64,000 nt of DNA from Gremmenia infestans (Eukaryota > Ascomycota > Leotiomycetes > Helotiales > Hamatocanthoscyphaceae): contig JAFEVB010000027.1 in NCBI GenBank assembly GCA_032629725.1, positions 186,001 through 250,000 of the forward strand. Reading direction: 5' to 3'. Shown in pieces: positions 23,194 through 35,831 of this stretch. Below the pieces are notes generated by a model. That model had not been told where the DNA came from, made no database searches, and saw only the letters and a program-made list of their open reading frames with translations. The stretch's first letter is position 1, and each line of letters opens with the position of its first letter. Both the position numbers and the translations under genes were made by a program.

Positions 23194-25952
23194 ATGTCTT
23201 CTTCTTCGATCCATTCTTCTGCATCGCATACTGCGTCTGAATCTGCATCTGCATCTTCAACCCCGAAATCAACACTTTCAGCGTCGAATTGTATAACACC
23301 CGGTGCCATTGGCGTGCCGTTGCAAAACTCGTCTGCGTGGAACGCGACTGGCTGTGGTCAAGGCTTTTACTGTCCGTGGGCAAATAATCACTCTACGCGC
23401 TAGACCAAGGCACTGATAAGAACTACAGGTGAAAACAACAATGCCACCTTTCCACCTCAATATTGCCCTCCTACGGCCGAATGCCAGTCCTCACGCCTGT
23501 CGGGGAAATCCTGTGATCCCCAAGGCACCTTCGAACCCGTTGTATGCGAGGCAGGATTCTACTGTCCCAAAGAAGGAGGAAAGATAAAGTGTCCAGCAGG
23601 GTCGTTCTGCCGCATAGGTTCGTATGAGCCATCAAAATGCAGCCCAGGCTCAGGCTGCAAGGAGGGGGCTATCCGAGACATGTTCTTCCTGCCAATGGGA
23701 ATCCTCATAATTATCGATGTTCTACTCGTCACGGCTGTAGTTATTGCCAAAGTCCAGTCGCGGTACAGGACCAAACATCCGAAAGCGAGCAAGAATAAGG
23801 GACTGCCATTTGGTGGAGTTCCGTTTAGGAACAGGAAAAAATATCAGGAGATCGGCGACGATTCGTACCCTTCGGCAATGGAAGCTGGCATCCCTCTGCA
23901 GCATAACTTGGAGTTTCAAAGACCTGATCTTCGACGCAAACCTACGGGATTTGAACAGCTCGGCTTACAGGGGGCGGAATACGCTTTGCATGATGATCTG
24001 CAAGATGACAACGGAGCATCTAGGACTGATTTGCAACAATTCGTACAGTCTCTGTCTAGAATCCTTGGGGCGACCAAATTTGGCTTGAACTTTGAGTTCC
24101 AAAATTTGCATTTCCAACCGAAGAAGAATCCCAAGCCGATCCTTTCAGATGTGACTGGAATGATTGATGCCGGCTCGCTGTGGGGTGTGATGGGTGCTTC
24201 TGGTGCTGGAAAATGTAAGTTCTCATATACCTGGAAATAAACTTGGCTGATCCATTGTAGCGACCTTTGTAAACGTTCTCATGGGTAAAACTCCAAATAC
24301 TGGAGGTATCACTAAAGTCAACGGAGTTGCTGGAGATATCAAAAAGTATGCTCTCCAAATTCTATTCCGAAGGGACAAACTGACACATTTTCAGATACAA
24401 GAAGATCATCGGCTACGTCCCTCAAGATGATATAGTACTCCCAGAATTGACTGTTCGAGAGAACATCCTCCATTCTGCCCGAGTCCGTCTACCCGCGAAC
24501 TGGAGTGACGGCGAAATTCAGAACCATGTCGATATTCTCCTAAGATGTCTCCAACTCGACCATGTGATGCACTCGCTGGTAGGAAGCACCTCTGCACCTG
24601 TAATTTCTGGAGGACAACGGAAGAGAGTCAGTATCGGTATGGAGCTCGCAGCCGCGCCTATGGCCTTGTTCCTCGACGAGCCTACTTCTGGTTTGGACGC
24701 AACAGCCGCAGCATCAATCATGTCAACCCTAAAAGCCCTCTCTCGCCTCGGCATGACGATCGTAACCATCATCCATCAACCGCGACAAGAGATCTTTGAG
24801 TCCCTCGACAGTCTTGTCCTCCTTGGTAAAGGCCGCATGATCTACACCGGCCCTCAGAGAGGAATCCAACCCTATTTCGAAGGGCTCGGTTTCTCCTTCC
24901 CTGATCACAGCAACCCAGCAGATATAATGGGAGATGTAATCGCTGGCGAAGGACGCCACTACAAGCCGACTGGTGACGCTGGCGTCCAAGGCCTTATTGA
25001 CTACTGGGCCAGCCAACACCCTGCAGCCACCGAAACAGAGTCTAAACGCTCCACCGTCTCCATGGCCGAAATGAACAACCTGACGCAAACCATCAAGCAG
25101 CGTGGCGCTCCCTGGTATCGCCAAATCTGGTTCTGTTTCCACCGCTCCCTAGTCCAGCAATACCGCATGAAGTCCTCCTTTTTCTTCGAGCTGGGCGTAG
25201 GCGCCATGGCGGGCTTCCTCATCGGTCTAGCAGAGGAAACACAGAAGGGAACGAATTTCCGCGGCATTTTCAACCCCCCATATTCCATCCTCTCTGCCAG
25301 TGTCGACTACTCGGCCGTCCCGCAAATGGCGCTCCTCGTCGGCCTAGCCATCGGCCTCACGGCATCCGCGCCGGGCGTCAAGATCTTCGGCGAAGAAAAA
25401 CTCGTCTTCTGGCGCGAAGCAGCCGCGGGACATAATCGCTTCGCATACTATGTCGGCAAAGTAGTGTCTACCATCCCCCGCATGATCCTAGCGAATTTCC
25501 ACTTCACCACCATGTTCATGGTGCTCTCCGCACCGCGCATCCCGTGGTTCGCAGCCTTCGCCGCCAACCTACTATACTTCTGGTGTATCTACGGCCTCGC
25601 ATCTTGCGTCTCCATGGTCACGCGGCGCGAAGACGGACCGCTCCTAGCCGTCATGTCATCGCTCATCGTCGGCGTGCTGAACGGCATGTCGCCGTCGCTC
25701 AAAAAAGTCCGCGGCTGGCACATGGTGTGGCTGTGGCGTGCGTCGCCGGGTACCTGGCTCGCCGAGGCGTATTTCACCGAGAACGTAAGCCCGTATCGCT
25801 ATTTGTACCAGATCGATATGGCGAAGGAAAGCTTGGGGTATCATCTCGGGAAGTATAGTGAGGATTTGCTGCTGCTGCTTGCGCTGGGGGCTATCTATCG
25901 CGTGGTGGCGTTTTTGGGGCTGCGGTTTATGTATCCGGCTAAGCAGCGGTGA
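23194..25952 (+). CDS. ABCG half-transporter with cysteine-rich extracytoplasmic N-terminus
   Basis: Exons 23194-23371, 23429-24214, 24261-24345 and 24395-25952 give 868 aa. Layout: Ser/Thr-rich N-terminus, a Cys-rich segment (about 30-150, repeated GFYC / EAGFYCP / CPAGSFC units), one transmembrane helix (about 165-185), an ABC domain, then a six-helix ABC2-type membrane domain. In the ABC domain: Walker A GASGAGKST (315-323), signature SGGQR (421-425), Walker B LFLDEP (441-446) and HQPRQE H-loop. The Walker A is interrupted by intron 2. Resembles the plant ABCG24/28 and fungal Adp1-like group. It would work as a dimer; lipid or small-molecule export is typical but the substrate is not known. 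No cleavable signal peptide is evident, so the start is less certain than the body. Confidence 0.92.
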
Positions 25953-27321
25953 TGGAGTGGGATAATTGTGTATTATGTATACCTCGTCCGTCATATATAT
26001 ATATTAACGTACAGTATCTATCGTATATGATTACAACACTCCCTAAGGTATCTATTTTCAACTGATTTTCCTTTAATTTACTACAGATGTTAAAACTCGC
26101 TCACTTTTCAAATTCTCCAAGAGGTATTGTACTATACTATACTATACTATTGAAGTAGAACGAGAATAAATATCCTAGATAAGGTAGGAAGATCTTTTAG
26201 CAAGGATGTGTGGGGGTTTAGCTGGCTGATGTCGGTAAAGTGAGGTAAGGTACGGGAGTACAGTAAGTGCTAGAGCCATTAACAGGGGACTCGCTCGCTT
26301 ACTTGACGCCGATCGATGGAACGGGAACCAGGCCAGGGGGGACGAGGGGAGGGGAGCTATGACATTTGTCTGAATCCGGGCATCAGCATCCGCACCTTTG
26401 TATCTATCTTTTACCCACTACTGTACTGAAATAGCTGTCGAAGATCTTCGCATGTACTTCCTTTCCTTTCTCTTATACTTGACTTTTCGCTCGCTTGAAA
26501 TCTAGTAGGGAAGCAAGCTAATGAATAAATGAATGAATGAATGAAAGGCAAATTTAAGACAACGGAATGGAATGGATGGATGGAATGGAATAATATGGGA
26601 TACTGCGTGGAATTGCGAAATATATAGAGGTACCTATGCTAATATCGGCTGGGCATAGTAAATATATATGGCATGAGTAGAGGAGAGGAGAGGAAAGGAA
26701 ATGCATAGACCAAGTTACCCGATTTGTGCTTCAGGAGTCAACGATGTCACCCGGAGTCATCTTGTGGAAAGGAATTTGTGCCTACGAGGAATTGGAACCG
26801 CATGATGATATATCATTCGAAAAAGCCTATTTCGCAAGCAATATGGCGACTGATGGCGAGCTATGCCGTCCAATCCAATAATAAATCCGGCTTGTGAGTT
26901 ACTTAGCGAAGAATGGAGAGGAGAATAGCCACATGGAATAATACTAAGTGCGTCCGTCAAGTTTATAGAGATTAGATAGCTGAAGCGCAAGAAACAATAC
27001 GATGTGAAGGCCAGGATGCGGATTTTGAATTTAGTGTCATCTTACATTTAGATACCGAATACATAGCCTGACCGAGTCTACTCATATTGTGACGGAGGAA
27101 CTGAAGCAGACAAACAAGATATATTTTGAGGTTGGCCGAGGCCAAGGGTGAGGAAATACAGAACAGAGGCTGAACTTACAGTGCTTAATTTGATAGTCGC
27201 CAGATCTCCAACAGCTTGTGAACTTTGAAGAATCCGACAAATAGCTTCGAAGGAGTGGAGCATCTCTAGCACTTTCTTGTCGATTATTCCTCCACGAAGA
27301 ATCCAGTTTTGAAATCCGCAG
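25953..27321. other. Intergenic with several microsatellites
   Basis: Convergent region between the ABC transporter (+) and Rit1 (-). Holds an ACTAT pentamer array (26131-26150), GAAT units (about 26522-26544) and TGGAA units (about 26563-26592). No gene is supported. Confidence 0.5.
26131..26150 (+). repeat. (ACTAT)4 microsatellite
   Basis: Four perfect pentamer units in non-coding DNA. Confidence 0.85.
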
Positions 27322-28747
27322 TTACTTTGGACGTTCCATTAAAAAGCTATTGACACTTTGGAGAGTCGCTCTGTTTGGATTCGCATCTGGCATCGAGGTT
27401 GAAATCCATCCTAGTCGACTTCTGATAAAGCTCTTATCGATAGTAGGGTTCGTCTTCTCCTGGAACTTTCCCCCACTGTCAAAGAACAGGCAGAGCAGAG
27501 CAAGCGCAACACCAATAGCTAGTTCTTTACCACTGTCACAAGCGATGACGATACGGCTGGCCACATCACACCGCTCTTCTAGCCTGGATGCATTTCTTTC
27601 TACAAACGCCACGATGAATGGTAATGCTGCTCGGAGATTCCGACTACCCACCTTATGAGGTCCAAGTCCGATGTCCAATCTTGTGGCAGACGTCGTCCAA
27701 GTTTCCTCTTTGGTGACCGTTGGCCGAAGAAGAATTGTCAGATCCCTATCTTCCTTGGCAATTGCGGAGATTTGAGTAACAAATAGCTTCGCTGTAGGCT
27801 CTACACATCTTGCACCTCCTCCGCCAACAGGCCCTGAAGTGGCTGCTTGTTCAATAAAGGCTGCTATGAGTTCCGGCAGATCAAATTCTGGGGTCGAATA
27901 CAAGGCGTTCCGATTTGACCAGAAAATAGATGGCGTTAGGCCATAAGCCCAGTTCTCCGTATCGTCTCCTGCTCCTTGTATGTAACCCCCTTCACTGAGC
28001 TCCCCGCCTGCCACTTTACGTGAAACTGTACAGCATATAACGGGATGGAAATCTTCGAAGACAGATGATGTAGACACTGTATTAGATTCAGGAGTTACCC
28101 ATATTGGACGTAGGGGTTTCGATATATGGGACTTGTAGGTTTCAAGGGATACATCGAGGGCCTTGAGGGACTTTTCGAAGTATGGCAACAGGGCAAATAT
28201 TTGGGCATTTTCGGTATTTGATACAACTTGTGGAGGGGTATATAAAGCGTGAGATTGGGAATCGGTAGGGAATAAAAGACGATTTATGACGCTGCACCAT
28301 ATTGGTATGGTCTTGCTCAGAGCATCGGGCATTCCTAGAAGTAGTCAGAAACAATGAAGCACATCGGAAGTAGAGCTCCTTACGTTTCCCCCGTCTAGTA
28401 GAATCGATAATTATACACCCGTCATTCTTGCCAATGATATCGAGAAGGTGAAGATTCAGTCGCCTCGAACTAAACTTCCAGACTCCGGTATGTCCATCTG
28501 TGCTCTTGAAATATGCACTCCCTCCTTTCTTCTCTGGATCGATGTACCAACTTCCGCACCGCTCATTTGCAATTAGCGGTCGCCCGTACGCCGCCTGTAT
28601 CTTCTTTGCAAAAGCTGCATCTTCCTCAATAGACCGCAGGCGGTTGTGAATGGAAAGCGTAGACCTCTTAAGCTCGCCGAGTGTTTTGGAGAAGTTGTGG
28701 TTTGCTTGGTCGGAGAATATAAGATCTGCAGCCGTAGGAGCGGGCAT
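27322..28747 (-). CDS. RIT1: Initiator tRNA phosphoribosyl transferase (Rit1-like)
   Basis: Exons 28747-28384 and 28334-27322 give 458 aa. Rit1 adds 2'-O-ribosyl phosphate to position 64 of initiator tRNA-Met, which keeps it out of elongation. The sequence follows the family from end to end: SIHNRLRSI, LIANERCGSWYIDP, SAYFKSTDGHTGVWKFSSRRLN, CIIIDSTRRGKRMPDALSKT, IPIWCSV, then a C-terminal phosphatase-like domain with IACDSGKELAIGVALALLC (a P-loop-like CxxGxxxx turn). Length is usual for the family. Start is the first ATG and fits. Confidence 0.92.
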
Positions 28748-29866
28748 TGAACACCGTTGTTATTAAATCTTTGTTATGCGGAGGGAGGGGGAGTTGAAGT
28801 GTAGTGGGGTGCAGATATATTATATCTTCCGCTTACGTAAGCGCGTAGCTACATATCCATCTCTTTCAACACCATGTTTAAGCTGATCATTTGAAACGAA
28901 ACAAACACATATACGCAAACTCCACCGACGGGGAAATTCTCAATTTTGGTTTCGGTAACCATCCTTTCTCCCTATTACCTCTCAAGTCGAGAACCTAAAC
29001 TTGAGGGCCTCAAGTCGAGAGACGAAACTCAGCCCTGGCCTCCTCCCAATCAACTACGCCTGACCAGCAACGCCCTTGACCGTCTATGATCATTCGATTT
29101 TGCTGGAACACTTCTGTTGACCATGATCCGCCCACGAGGTTTCATAAACTGGTGATGCAGCTTCCATGGCACTATTAGGGACGATAATGAGTCGCTCAAG
29201 TGATGTTTGAGGCTATTGCAAGTCCACACTACTTCAGAAGTTCAGCAATCAGCTGTTCTCTCATTATTGTTTACCTAGCCCTATGCGTTCCGAATATTAT
29301 TGCATATGCCCCTTCTGATTCGTCGATTTGAGAGCTCTTCTGGCAACTGACTGTTTCCCGGCCAAGTGTTCTCTTTTCGGAAAGAATCGTGCCTCCCAAA
29401 TTTTCACGCAATTATTTTGTGACTTTTAAGTTTTCACGGATCAAAACTTGTCAAACCTCTAAGAACCTTCTATTTAAGCTCGTTTCTCCTAAAATGCTGA
29501 CGATCCCAAAATGGTCTTCTAAAACATTTCGATTCCACTTTTTATAATTACCGTATTCGCGCCCCCACAGTCTGGAAATTCCAATCTCGTTGTCCAATCC
29601 ATTTTCAAGATGTCGAAAGATCTATGCAGATATTTGGCAATTCTCCTCACTTATATTAAGGAGTCCTAAGTGGGTGTTTCAAGCCTGTCTCTTAATAATT
29701 TGCCTTAAACTCCGATTGGATCTCGGCTGTATAAACATTTCTCCTACCCCAACAAGTTCGGGCTAGTCCCCGAATAAATGATCTGACGGCTCCGCATTAA
29801 TCCCAAAGATCAAATTTTCCGGAAAAACTTGAGTTACATTAGAACGGAGTGAGTGGAATTTGGTAG

Positions 29867-29887
29867 CGAATACTTGGCAAGTATTCG
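29867..29887. repeat. Perfect inverted repeat (9-bp arms, 3-bp centre)
   Basis: CGAATACTT GGC AAGTATTCG, about 615 bp upstream of the GH7 start. Could be a dimeric regulator site or chance. Confidence 0.7.
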
Positions 29888-30403
29888 GCGGCCTTGCATG
29901 GTTAGTGTTTGATATTAATAGTTGAGCCTCGAAGCTAGAGGGGAGTTTGCGGGGTAACTAACCATGTGGATGCTGGCAGCTTTACATGCTGGTACTAACA
30001 AGCAAGCCACTTTCATTTTCTATCTAGAACAAGACATCCTCAGTAGACCTTTCGAAAAGCGTCCAACGAGCAAATGACCTGTGTCAAGCGAACCAAGTAG
30101 CTGCTGCTGAATTTCCCTTGTGGAGTGACTGGTCATGTGTGTGATTTCCTTTGCCGGTACTGAGGGATCGCCGCTGGGGAGGGGTGTTGAGAGCTGTACG
30201 CGATAAAGTTTATCCATCGCTGTCAAAGGTCGGTGTCGGTTAGGTCACTGAATCCTTTAATCACAGCCCTTCAAATTTATCGAGTTCTGGATTTGCCAAG
30301 TGCACCCAACTTTGTTCCAGCGCTTCCGAATGGACACACTAGAGTCGATGTCACTTCATCAAAGGGGGTTTCACAGCTCGTGCTCCACCTGGACTTGTAC
30401 TTC

Positions 30404-30410
30404 TATATAA
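30404..30410 (+). promoter_or_regulatory. TATA box of the GH7 gene
   Basis: TATATAA lies 93 bp before the ATG at 30503, an ordinary spacing for a strongly expressed fungal secreted-enzyme gene. Confidence 0.55.
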
Positions 30411-30502
30411 GTCCCAGTGTACTTCCTTCTGATTTAACTTAGACATCACCAACGTTCTTTCTTCTCTACTCGTGCAGGATACGATATTCACACTCATTCA
30501 TT

Positions 30503-32050
30503 ATGTATTCCAAAATCGCTCTCGCTTCTCTTCTTTTCCGCGCTGCACATGGCCAGCAAGTTGGTACTTTGACCACAGAAACCCATCCTTCCCTCACTTG
30601 GCAAACATGCACTGCTCCAGGAAGCTGTACGGATAAGGCTGGTAAAGTTGTCCTCGATGCAAACTGGCGATGGCTTCATAGTACCTCTGGGTAAGTCAAA
30701 GTCAACCACAATATCAGCGGCCGTGCTAAACCAGAACCCTTTACAGTTCCACCAACTGCTATACTGGAAACACCTGGGACACGACTCTCTGCCCTGATGA
30801 TGCTACCTGCACCAAGAACTGTGCGGTTGATGGCGCCGATTATACTAGTACCTATGGTGCTACTGCATCAGGAAGCAGCCTCAAGCTCGACTTTGTTACC
30901 AACGGAGGATCGTCGCCGAATATTGGTTCTCGATTCTACCTCATGGCAGATGATAGCACTTATGAGACTTTCAACATGCTCAACCAGGAGTTCACTTTTG
31001 ACGTGGATGTATCCAACCTCCCCTGTGGTCTCAACGGAGCACTGTACATGGTGAACATGCCTGCAGACGGTGGATTGTCCGATACCAACAAAGCCGGTGC
31101 TGCGTATGGAACCGGGTATTGTGACTCCCAGTGTCCTCGTGACCTGAAATTCATCGACGGCGAGGTAAGATATGATTCCGTATCCAGGTAGTAACTTCTA
31201 GCTAACGTGAATTTAGTCAAACTCTGACGGATGGGTTGCATCAAGCACCAGTGCGAACTCCGGAGTCGGTCCCCGCGGAGCATGCTGCGCGGAAATGGAT
31301 ATCTGGGAAGCTAACTCCGTCTCCACCGCCTTCACCCCTCATTCTGGACCCTCAAACCTGACCGTGTGCACGGGTGACACCTGTGGCGGTACCTACTCAA
31401 GCTCCAGATATGCAGGCGACTCCGACCCAGACGGATGTGACTTCAACTCGTACCGTCAAGGCGACGAGACATTCTACGGCTCCGGCCTGACCGTCGATAC
31501 CACTAAGGTCATGACAGTCGTCACGCAGTTTCTCACAGACGACGGAACCGCAACAGGCACCATGAACGAGATCAAGCGCTTCTACGTCCAAGACGGCGTC
31601 GTGATCCCCAACTCGGAATCCACCATCCCCGGCATCGCTGGGAACTCTGTCAACGACGAGTTCTGCGTGGACCAGAAGGCGGTTTTTAACGACACCGACT
31701 CGTTCAACAACAAGGGCGGTTTCGCCTCCATGACCGAGGGTATGTCCGCCGGTATGGTCCTCGTGTTGAGTCTGTGGGACGACTACTACGCCAACATGCT
31801 CTGGCTCGACAGCACTAGCTACCCAGTCGATGCCGCGGCCGGCACTCTGGGTGCTGCCCGTGGAACATGTGCTACGACATCGGGCGTGCCCGCTACTATT
31901 GAGTCTACGGACGCGTCTGCCTCGGTCACCTTCTCGAACATCAAGACCGGTCCCATCAACTCGACCTTCTCCGCCACCAGCACCTCTAAGCGATCAGCTT
32001 CGGAGCAATCCAAGGCTCACTGGAAACGGGCTGCCGCTTCATTGTGGTGA
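30503..32050 (+). CDS. Secreted GH7 cellobiohydrolase without a cellulose-binding module
   Basis: Exons 30503-30690, 30747-31164 and 31217-32050 give 479 aa. A 17-18-residue signal peptide (ending AAHG) leads to the family N-terminus QQVGTLTTETHPSLTWQ. The catalytic motif EMDIWEAN has nucleophile Glu228, Asp230 and acid/base Glu233, with the same spacing as Trichoderma Cel7A. CGLNGALY, GTGYCDSQCPRDLKF, DPDGCDFN and MVLVLSLWDDYYANMLWLDS are all present, and the loops are those of a tunnel-forming cellobiohydrolase rather than an endoglucanase. The protein ends after SNIKTGPINSTF plus a short Ser/Lys/Arg-rich tail, with no CBM1. Four cysteines (two known disulphides) are missing; see findings. 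Confidence 0.95.
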
Positions 32051-32313
32051 AGAAATATACTCTGGGGTGGTGGGGAGAAGGTTGGCGCGCTTTGTTAGAG
32101 ATTACCTACTCTGCCTCTAAATATGGAATGCGTGAGTGTTGCAAAAACCTCATCCAGTCGTTTTCTTTTTAGCTGGTCTATTTTACCCTTTTCTGTATAT
32201 ACTTAGATTCCGATTCACCAATTGATTTGCTACCCAATTATTACTTATAGAACTACAAGTGATATACATACATAAAAATTACACATTACAGATCATTTCT
32301 CCCCCATCTCACC

Positions 32314-32970
32314 TCACCCCGCCAAAGCCTTCCCCACCAACTCCTTACAAGCATCAGACATGGGAATCCGCAACGCCAACTCCCTCCCCCTCTCACTCAT
32401 CTTCCCCCACGTCTTCCTCAGCACCCCCACCACCTTCTCCTCGTCCATTCCCCCCTCTTTACCATTCCCATCCAACCCCCCACCCCCAAATGCAAACGCC
32501 TCAAACTGATCATCCAAAAACACAAGACACGCCACATCCTCCAACACCTGCATTTCCCCCTCCCCACCACTCTTCCCCAACCCCTCCTTCCGAACCAACC
32601 GCCCCACCTCCCTCGCCTCCCCCTCCGCAAACCCAGCATCTAAGCACACCCGCTCCACCCCCTCCGCCTGCCTCTTCTTCAGAAACGCGCGCCACGCCAG
32701 ATATCCCGCGCGAGTCGCGGGGTACGAGGAGCGCGGGACTTCCCAGCGGCGGAAGTGCTGGGCGCGGATGGCGACGGCGAGGATCGGGGAAGCGGCTAGG
32801 ACGGGGGAGTGCGCGTTTAGGTAGTGTGTCATTTTGCGGGCGTAGTGGAGTTCGTAGGGGATCGTGGTGGTGGTTTTGGTGGTTGGGTTGGTGGAGGTGT
32901 GCGTGTTTGGGTCTTGGGAGTGCGCGGCGTCGATGAGGGATATGGCTGCGAGGTAGTGCGTGGCTGCCAT
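32314..32970 (-). CDS. DUF4202-family protein
   Basis: Single exon, 218 aa. The sequence matches the DUF4202 family pattern: HYLAAISLIDAAHSQDP at the N-terminus, YELHYARKMTHYL, IRAQHFRRWEVPRSSYP, RAGYLAWRAFLKKRQA, LEDVACLVFLDDQFE and KTWGKMSERGRELAL. The paired His and the Glu/Asp-rich helix suggest an HD-like metal-binding fold, but the function is not established. Two low-complexity insertions (TSTNPTTKTTTT and FGGGGLDGNGKEGG) are strain- or lineage-type expansions. Confidence 0.9.
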   Translation of the reverse strand: MAATHYLAAISLIDAAHSQDPNTHTSTNPTTKTTTTIPYELHYARKMTHYLNAHSPVLAASPILAVAIRAQHFRRWEVPRSSYPATRAGYLAWRAFLKKRQAEGVERVCLDAGFAEGEAREVGRLVRKEGLGKSGGEGEMQVLEDVACLVFLDDQFEAFAFGGGGLDGNGKEGGMDEEKVVGVLRKTWGKMSERGRELALRIPMSDACKELVGKALAG

Positions 32971-33450
32971 TGTGGGGTGGTGGTTTGGGGATGCGTGGTG
33001 GGGATTATGGGGGGACTAGATGGGGGATGTTGAAAGGAAGGTGTGTTTGGGTGTTGAGTGCTGGTGGTGCATGTTGTGCGGAGTGAGGGGCAGATAGAGA
33101 AGTTCTTCGGAAGAGGGGTAGATAGAGAAAGATATAGAGCACGTGACGAGCCTGCCTCTGATGCCTCCACAACACGGGTTCACGGGTGTTATCAACGCGT
33201 TGGTGCGCGTCGAGAGATATCCCAGGGTGGTATGGCATGTTTTCATATGCATCGTCAAGCAAGATGGGGAGGGACCCATCAAGACTCACTCTTTGCAAGA
33301 CCGGGTCGGTATTTTACATAACCATGCATGAATAACGCGAGGCTCCCGATCTTATGCCTCATCTCTACCTAAGATATACTAGTAAGCTGTGGGTTTGTGG
33401 TACTGCGTTATGCAGCTAGGCAATGTGCCCCTTCTGCACTGGTCCTAAAG
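32971..33450. other. Intergenic, tail-to-head between two minus-strand genes
   Basis: Promoter side of the DUF4202 gene. G-rich on the + strand near 32960-33130. No gene seen. Confidence 0.45.
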
Positions 33451-34837
33451 TCATCGAGGAATATACGAAGAGGCTCCTCCAGTCTTCAAACGACACTCGA
33501 TATTCGCGTGACACCCAAAAGCAAAAGGATAGATCTTCACAATCTCAAGTCCAGCTGCATCCAGAATCTCTTCAAACTGCTTCTTCGATTTCTCAGTTCC
33601 GTTCAGCATCATCACTATAGATAGAGGTGAGTTATAATGTACGAACGGTAGGTCATTCCGTCCCAACTTACGGTTGAAGTCCATCCAGTACGGCGTCACT
33701 TCAGTTCCTATCTCGACTTTCTCTGGCATAATCATGTCTGCGATTATGAAACGAGATGTAGGCCCCATTGCACTGGCAATGTTCTTCACCATTTTTTTGC
33801 AGACTGGGATATAAAAATCATGAAGAATACGACGCATCACATACAAATGCGCATCTGGAGAATATGAGTTAGCCACGAAGCAAAAGCGGGGAAAGCCATA
33901 CTCTTGACAGGCTGGGGAGTGAAGAAGTCGTAAGACATCTTCTCGATGCCCGGTATGTCTTCTGCGGTCAGCGAAGCCAGCACGTCTGGCCGATCTTGGA
34001 GGATCATCTTTGCCCCAAACCCATTCGGTGCTTCCTTCTGAATAGCTTTGAGAAATTGGCCTCTCCCACCTCCGATATCAACGACGAAGGCTCGGGAAGT
34101 GTCGGCTTCGACTTGCTCTTTTATGCTGGCCCACGGGAACATGCCCAAAACAGGTGTGACATGCTCAGACGTCGCCATCGTGAAGTCAAAGTTGTGCAGC
34201 TTCCTTGGATCACTAGATATGGCATCGTAGTAACTTTGTCCTTCCATACCTACCGCCCATGCATAGGGTGACTTGTTGAGATCATAGAGATCTTCCTGCT
34301 TATGTGTGCGAAAATACTCAGGGAGCTTCAGGAACGGCCCGGTTTGATCGATCATGAATTGGAAGAATTCTCTTGCCGCGCCCTTGAGGAACACAAAGGC
34401 ATTGGCATTGAGAGCAAACACATTGGGAGCTGGTTCGATACAAATGCCAAAGGCCACAACAAGCTTCAAGGCTCGTGCTAAACGAGTATCATTATTATCA
34501 ATCCTTAAAGCGTAGCGAACTGAGAAACCCCACCTATGGCAGACTCGTCGACCTTGACGATTTCGGCCAGGTCCTTGGAACTGATGGATCCCTGTTTCGG
34601 AATGGCCTCCAAAACATCCAGCTCGACCAGTAGATTCATTGCTGCAATGCACTGACTCATCTCCCACTGCTTCACCAGCACATCCATTGGGGTCTCCAAC
34701 AATATGCGCAACCGATCTGCCTCCTTCAACAGCTGACGTTGCTTGACAGGGTCGCCATTGAACTCCTTGACCGCTGCTGCGAACTCACTGGCCGCCACAA
34801 TCAGCTCTGCATTCGGGCCGGGGGGTGAGGGTTCCAT
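33451..34837 (-). CDS. SAM-dependent O-methyltransferase (COMT-like), copy B
   Basis: Exons 34837-34534, 34477-33902, 33854-33672 and 33614-33451 give 408 aa. N-terminal helical and winged-helix part (ending GSISSKDLAEIVKVDESAI), SAM-binding VDIGGGRGQFLKAI, and MRRILHDF with the catalytic His. The C-terminal part MLNGTEKSKKQFEEIL...AAGL is the standard end of the family. It is clearly a different, longer N-terminus and a different intron set from copy A (5909-7505), so the two are old paralogues or independent recruits. Divergent from the LaeA-like gene at 35832, exactly as copy A is from its partner. Phenolic O-methylation is likely; substrate unknown. Confidence 0.88.
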
Positions 34838-35831
34838 TGAGTCGGGTCGGTTGTCAGCAGGAGCGAATGTAATGTTTGGATATCTTGTACGGTGGTGGAA
34901 TGGACGGGATGGATGCCGGCAAAGCGTATGCGGAAATAAATAGAAACTAGGTACAAGCAGATGGTTTTACGAAGTACTTGGAAGTATTTGGGTGGGGTAA
35001 CAGGGACGAGGGGCCGAGGAAGTCAAAAATCTACGCATAGGGGGTCAAGGATGAGATTTCCTAATGTACAGTACCTAGGTAGATATGGATGCATACTGTA
35101 TTTGTAAGTATACATATGTACCTACGAAGTACTACTGTATGTGCCTAGGTACTCGTAGTCTTGCTGTAGAAGACTAGAAGCATGGTGAAGCGACCCTGAC
35201 CTACCATGAGACGGGCGAAACGGGGATCTGCTGAAGACTGTGACGTGGCATGCAGCACGCAGCCGAGGGGCAGATCCGGACTCCAGACCATCACGGAAGT
35301 GACCGAGGGATGTGCTATCATGTTTCGTGTGCATGCAACTGGGATGAAGTATGAAAGTAGGTATGAATAATAAGTAACAAGCTCCGAGATGGAGTTGTTG
35401 GAGATAGGATGGATGTGGATGTGCGTCTACCATGATCAAGGAAACGTGGAGTGCTATTTAGTGGCGAGGATGGTGCGCCAATAGTAATCTTGATTATGAT
35501 CTGGCCAAGGTCACGCTTCTTATTTTATCTGAAAACACCCCAAGACCACTAATCAGCCCTATCAGTCTCCACCCACCCCTACGTGGATCAGGGGTAGGGG
35601 GAAGAAGACAGGCCAATACTTTTTCCGTCCCAGTAAAGTACCTTGACAAATGTCTAAAATTGCGTGTTCTTTTCTTCCACGCCAAACGGAACTGCATTTG
35701 CTTTATTTATAAAGTCTGTCATGCCCCACCCCCCGCCTATCAGCCGCTAGCTCACGCTCAGATCAAGACTCGAGCACTATCGTGTTGCTTTGCTTGTGGG
35801 TGATCTATCTGCTTCCACCATCATCGACAAT
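34838..35831. promoter_or_regulatory. Divergent promoter of the copy B methyltransferase pair
   Basis: A 1.0-kb spacer. It includes several ACCTAGGTA/TACCTACG-like short palindromic words at about 35070-35155. No TF site can be named with confidence. Confidence 0.4.

Larger units (their letters stand above)
28748..30502. promoter_or_regulatory. Long upstream region of the GH7 cellulase gene
   Basis: A 1.75-kb stretch without a gene. CTCAAGTCGAGA occurs twice (about 28980 and 29008). A perfect 9-bp inverted repeat lies at 29867-29887. Candidate CreA/CRE1 sites (SYGGRG) are at 30174-30179 (CTGGGG) and near 29950 (GCGGGG). A TATA box lies at 30404-30410. The whole fits a long, carbon-regulated cellulase promoter, but binding is inferred. 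Confidence 0.45.

Noticed and set aside
32259..32936. 225-codon + strand frame rich in Pro and Ser
   Set aside because: Shadow of the DUF4202 gene on the other strand.
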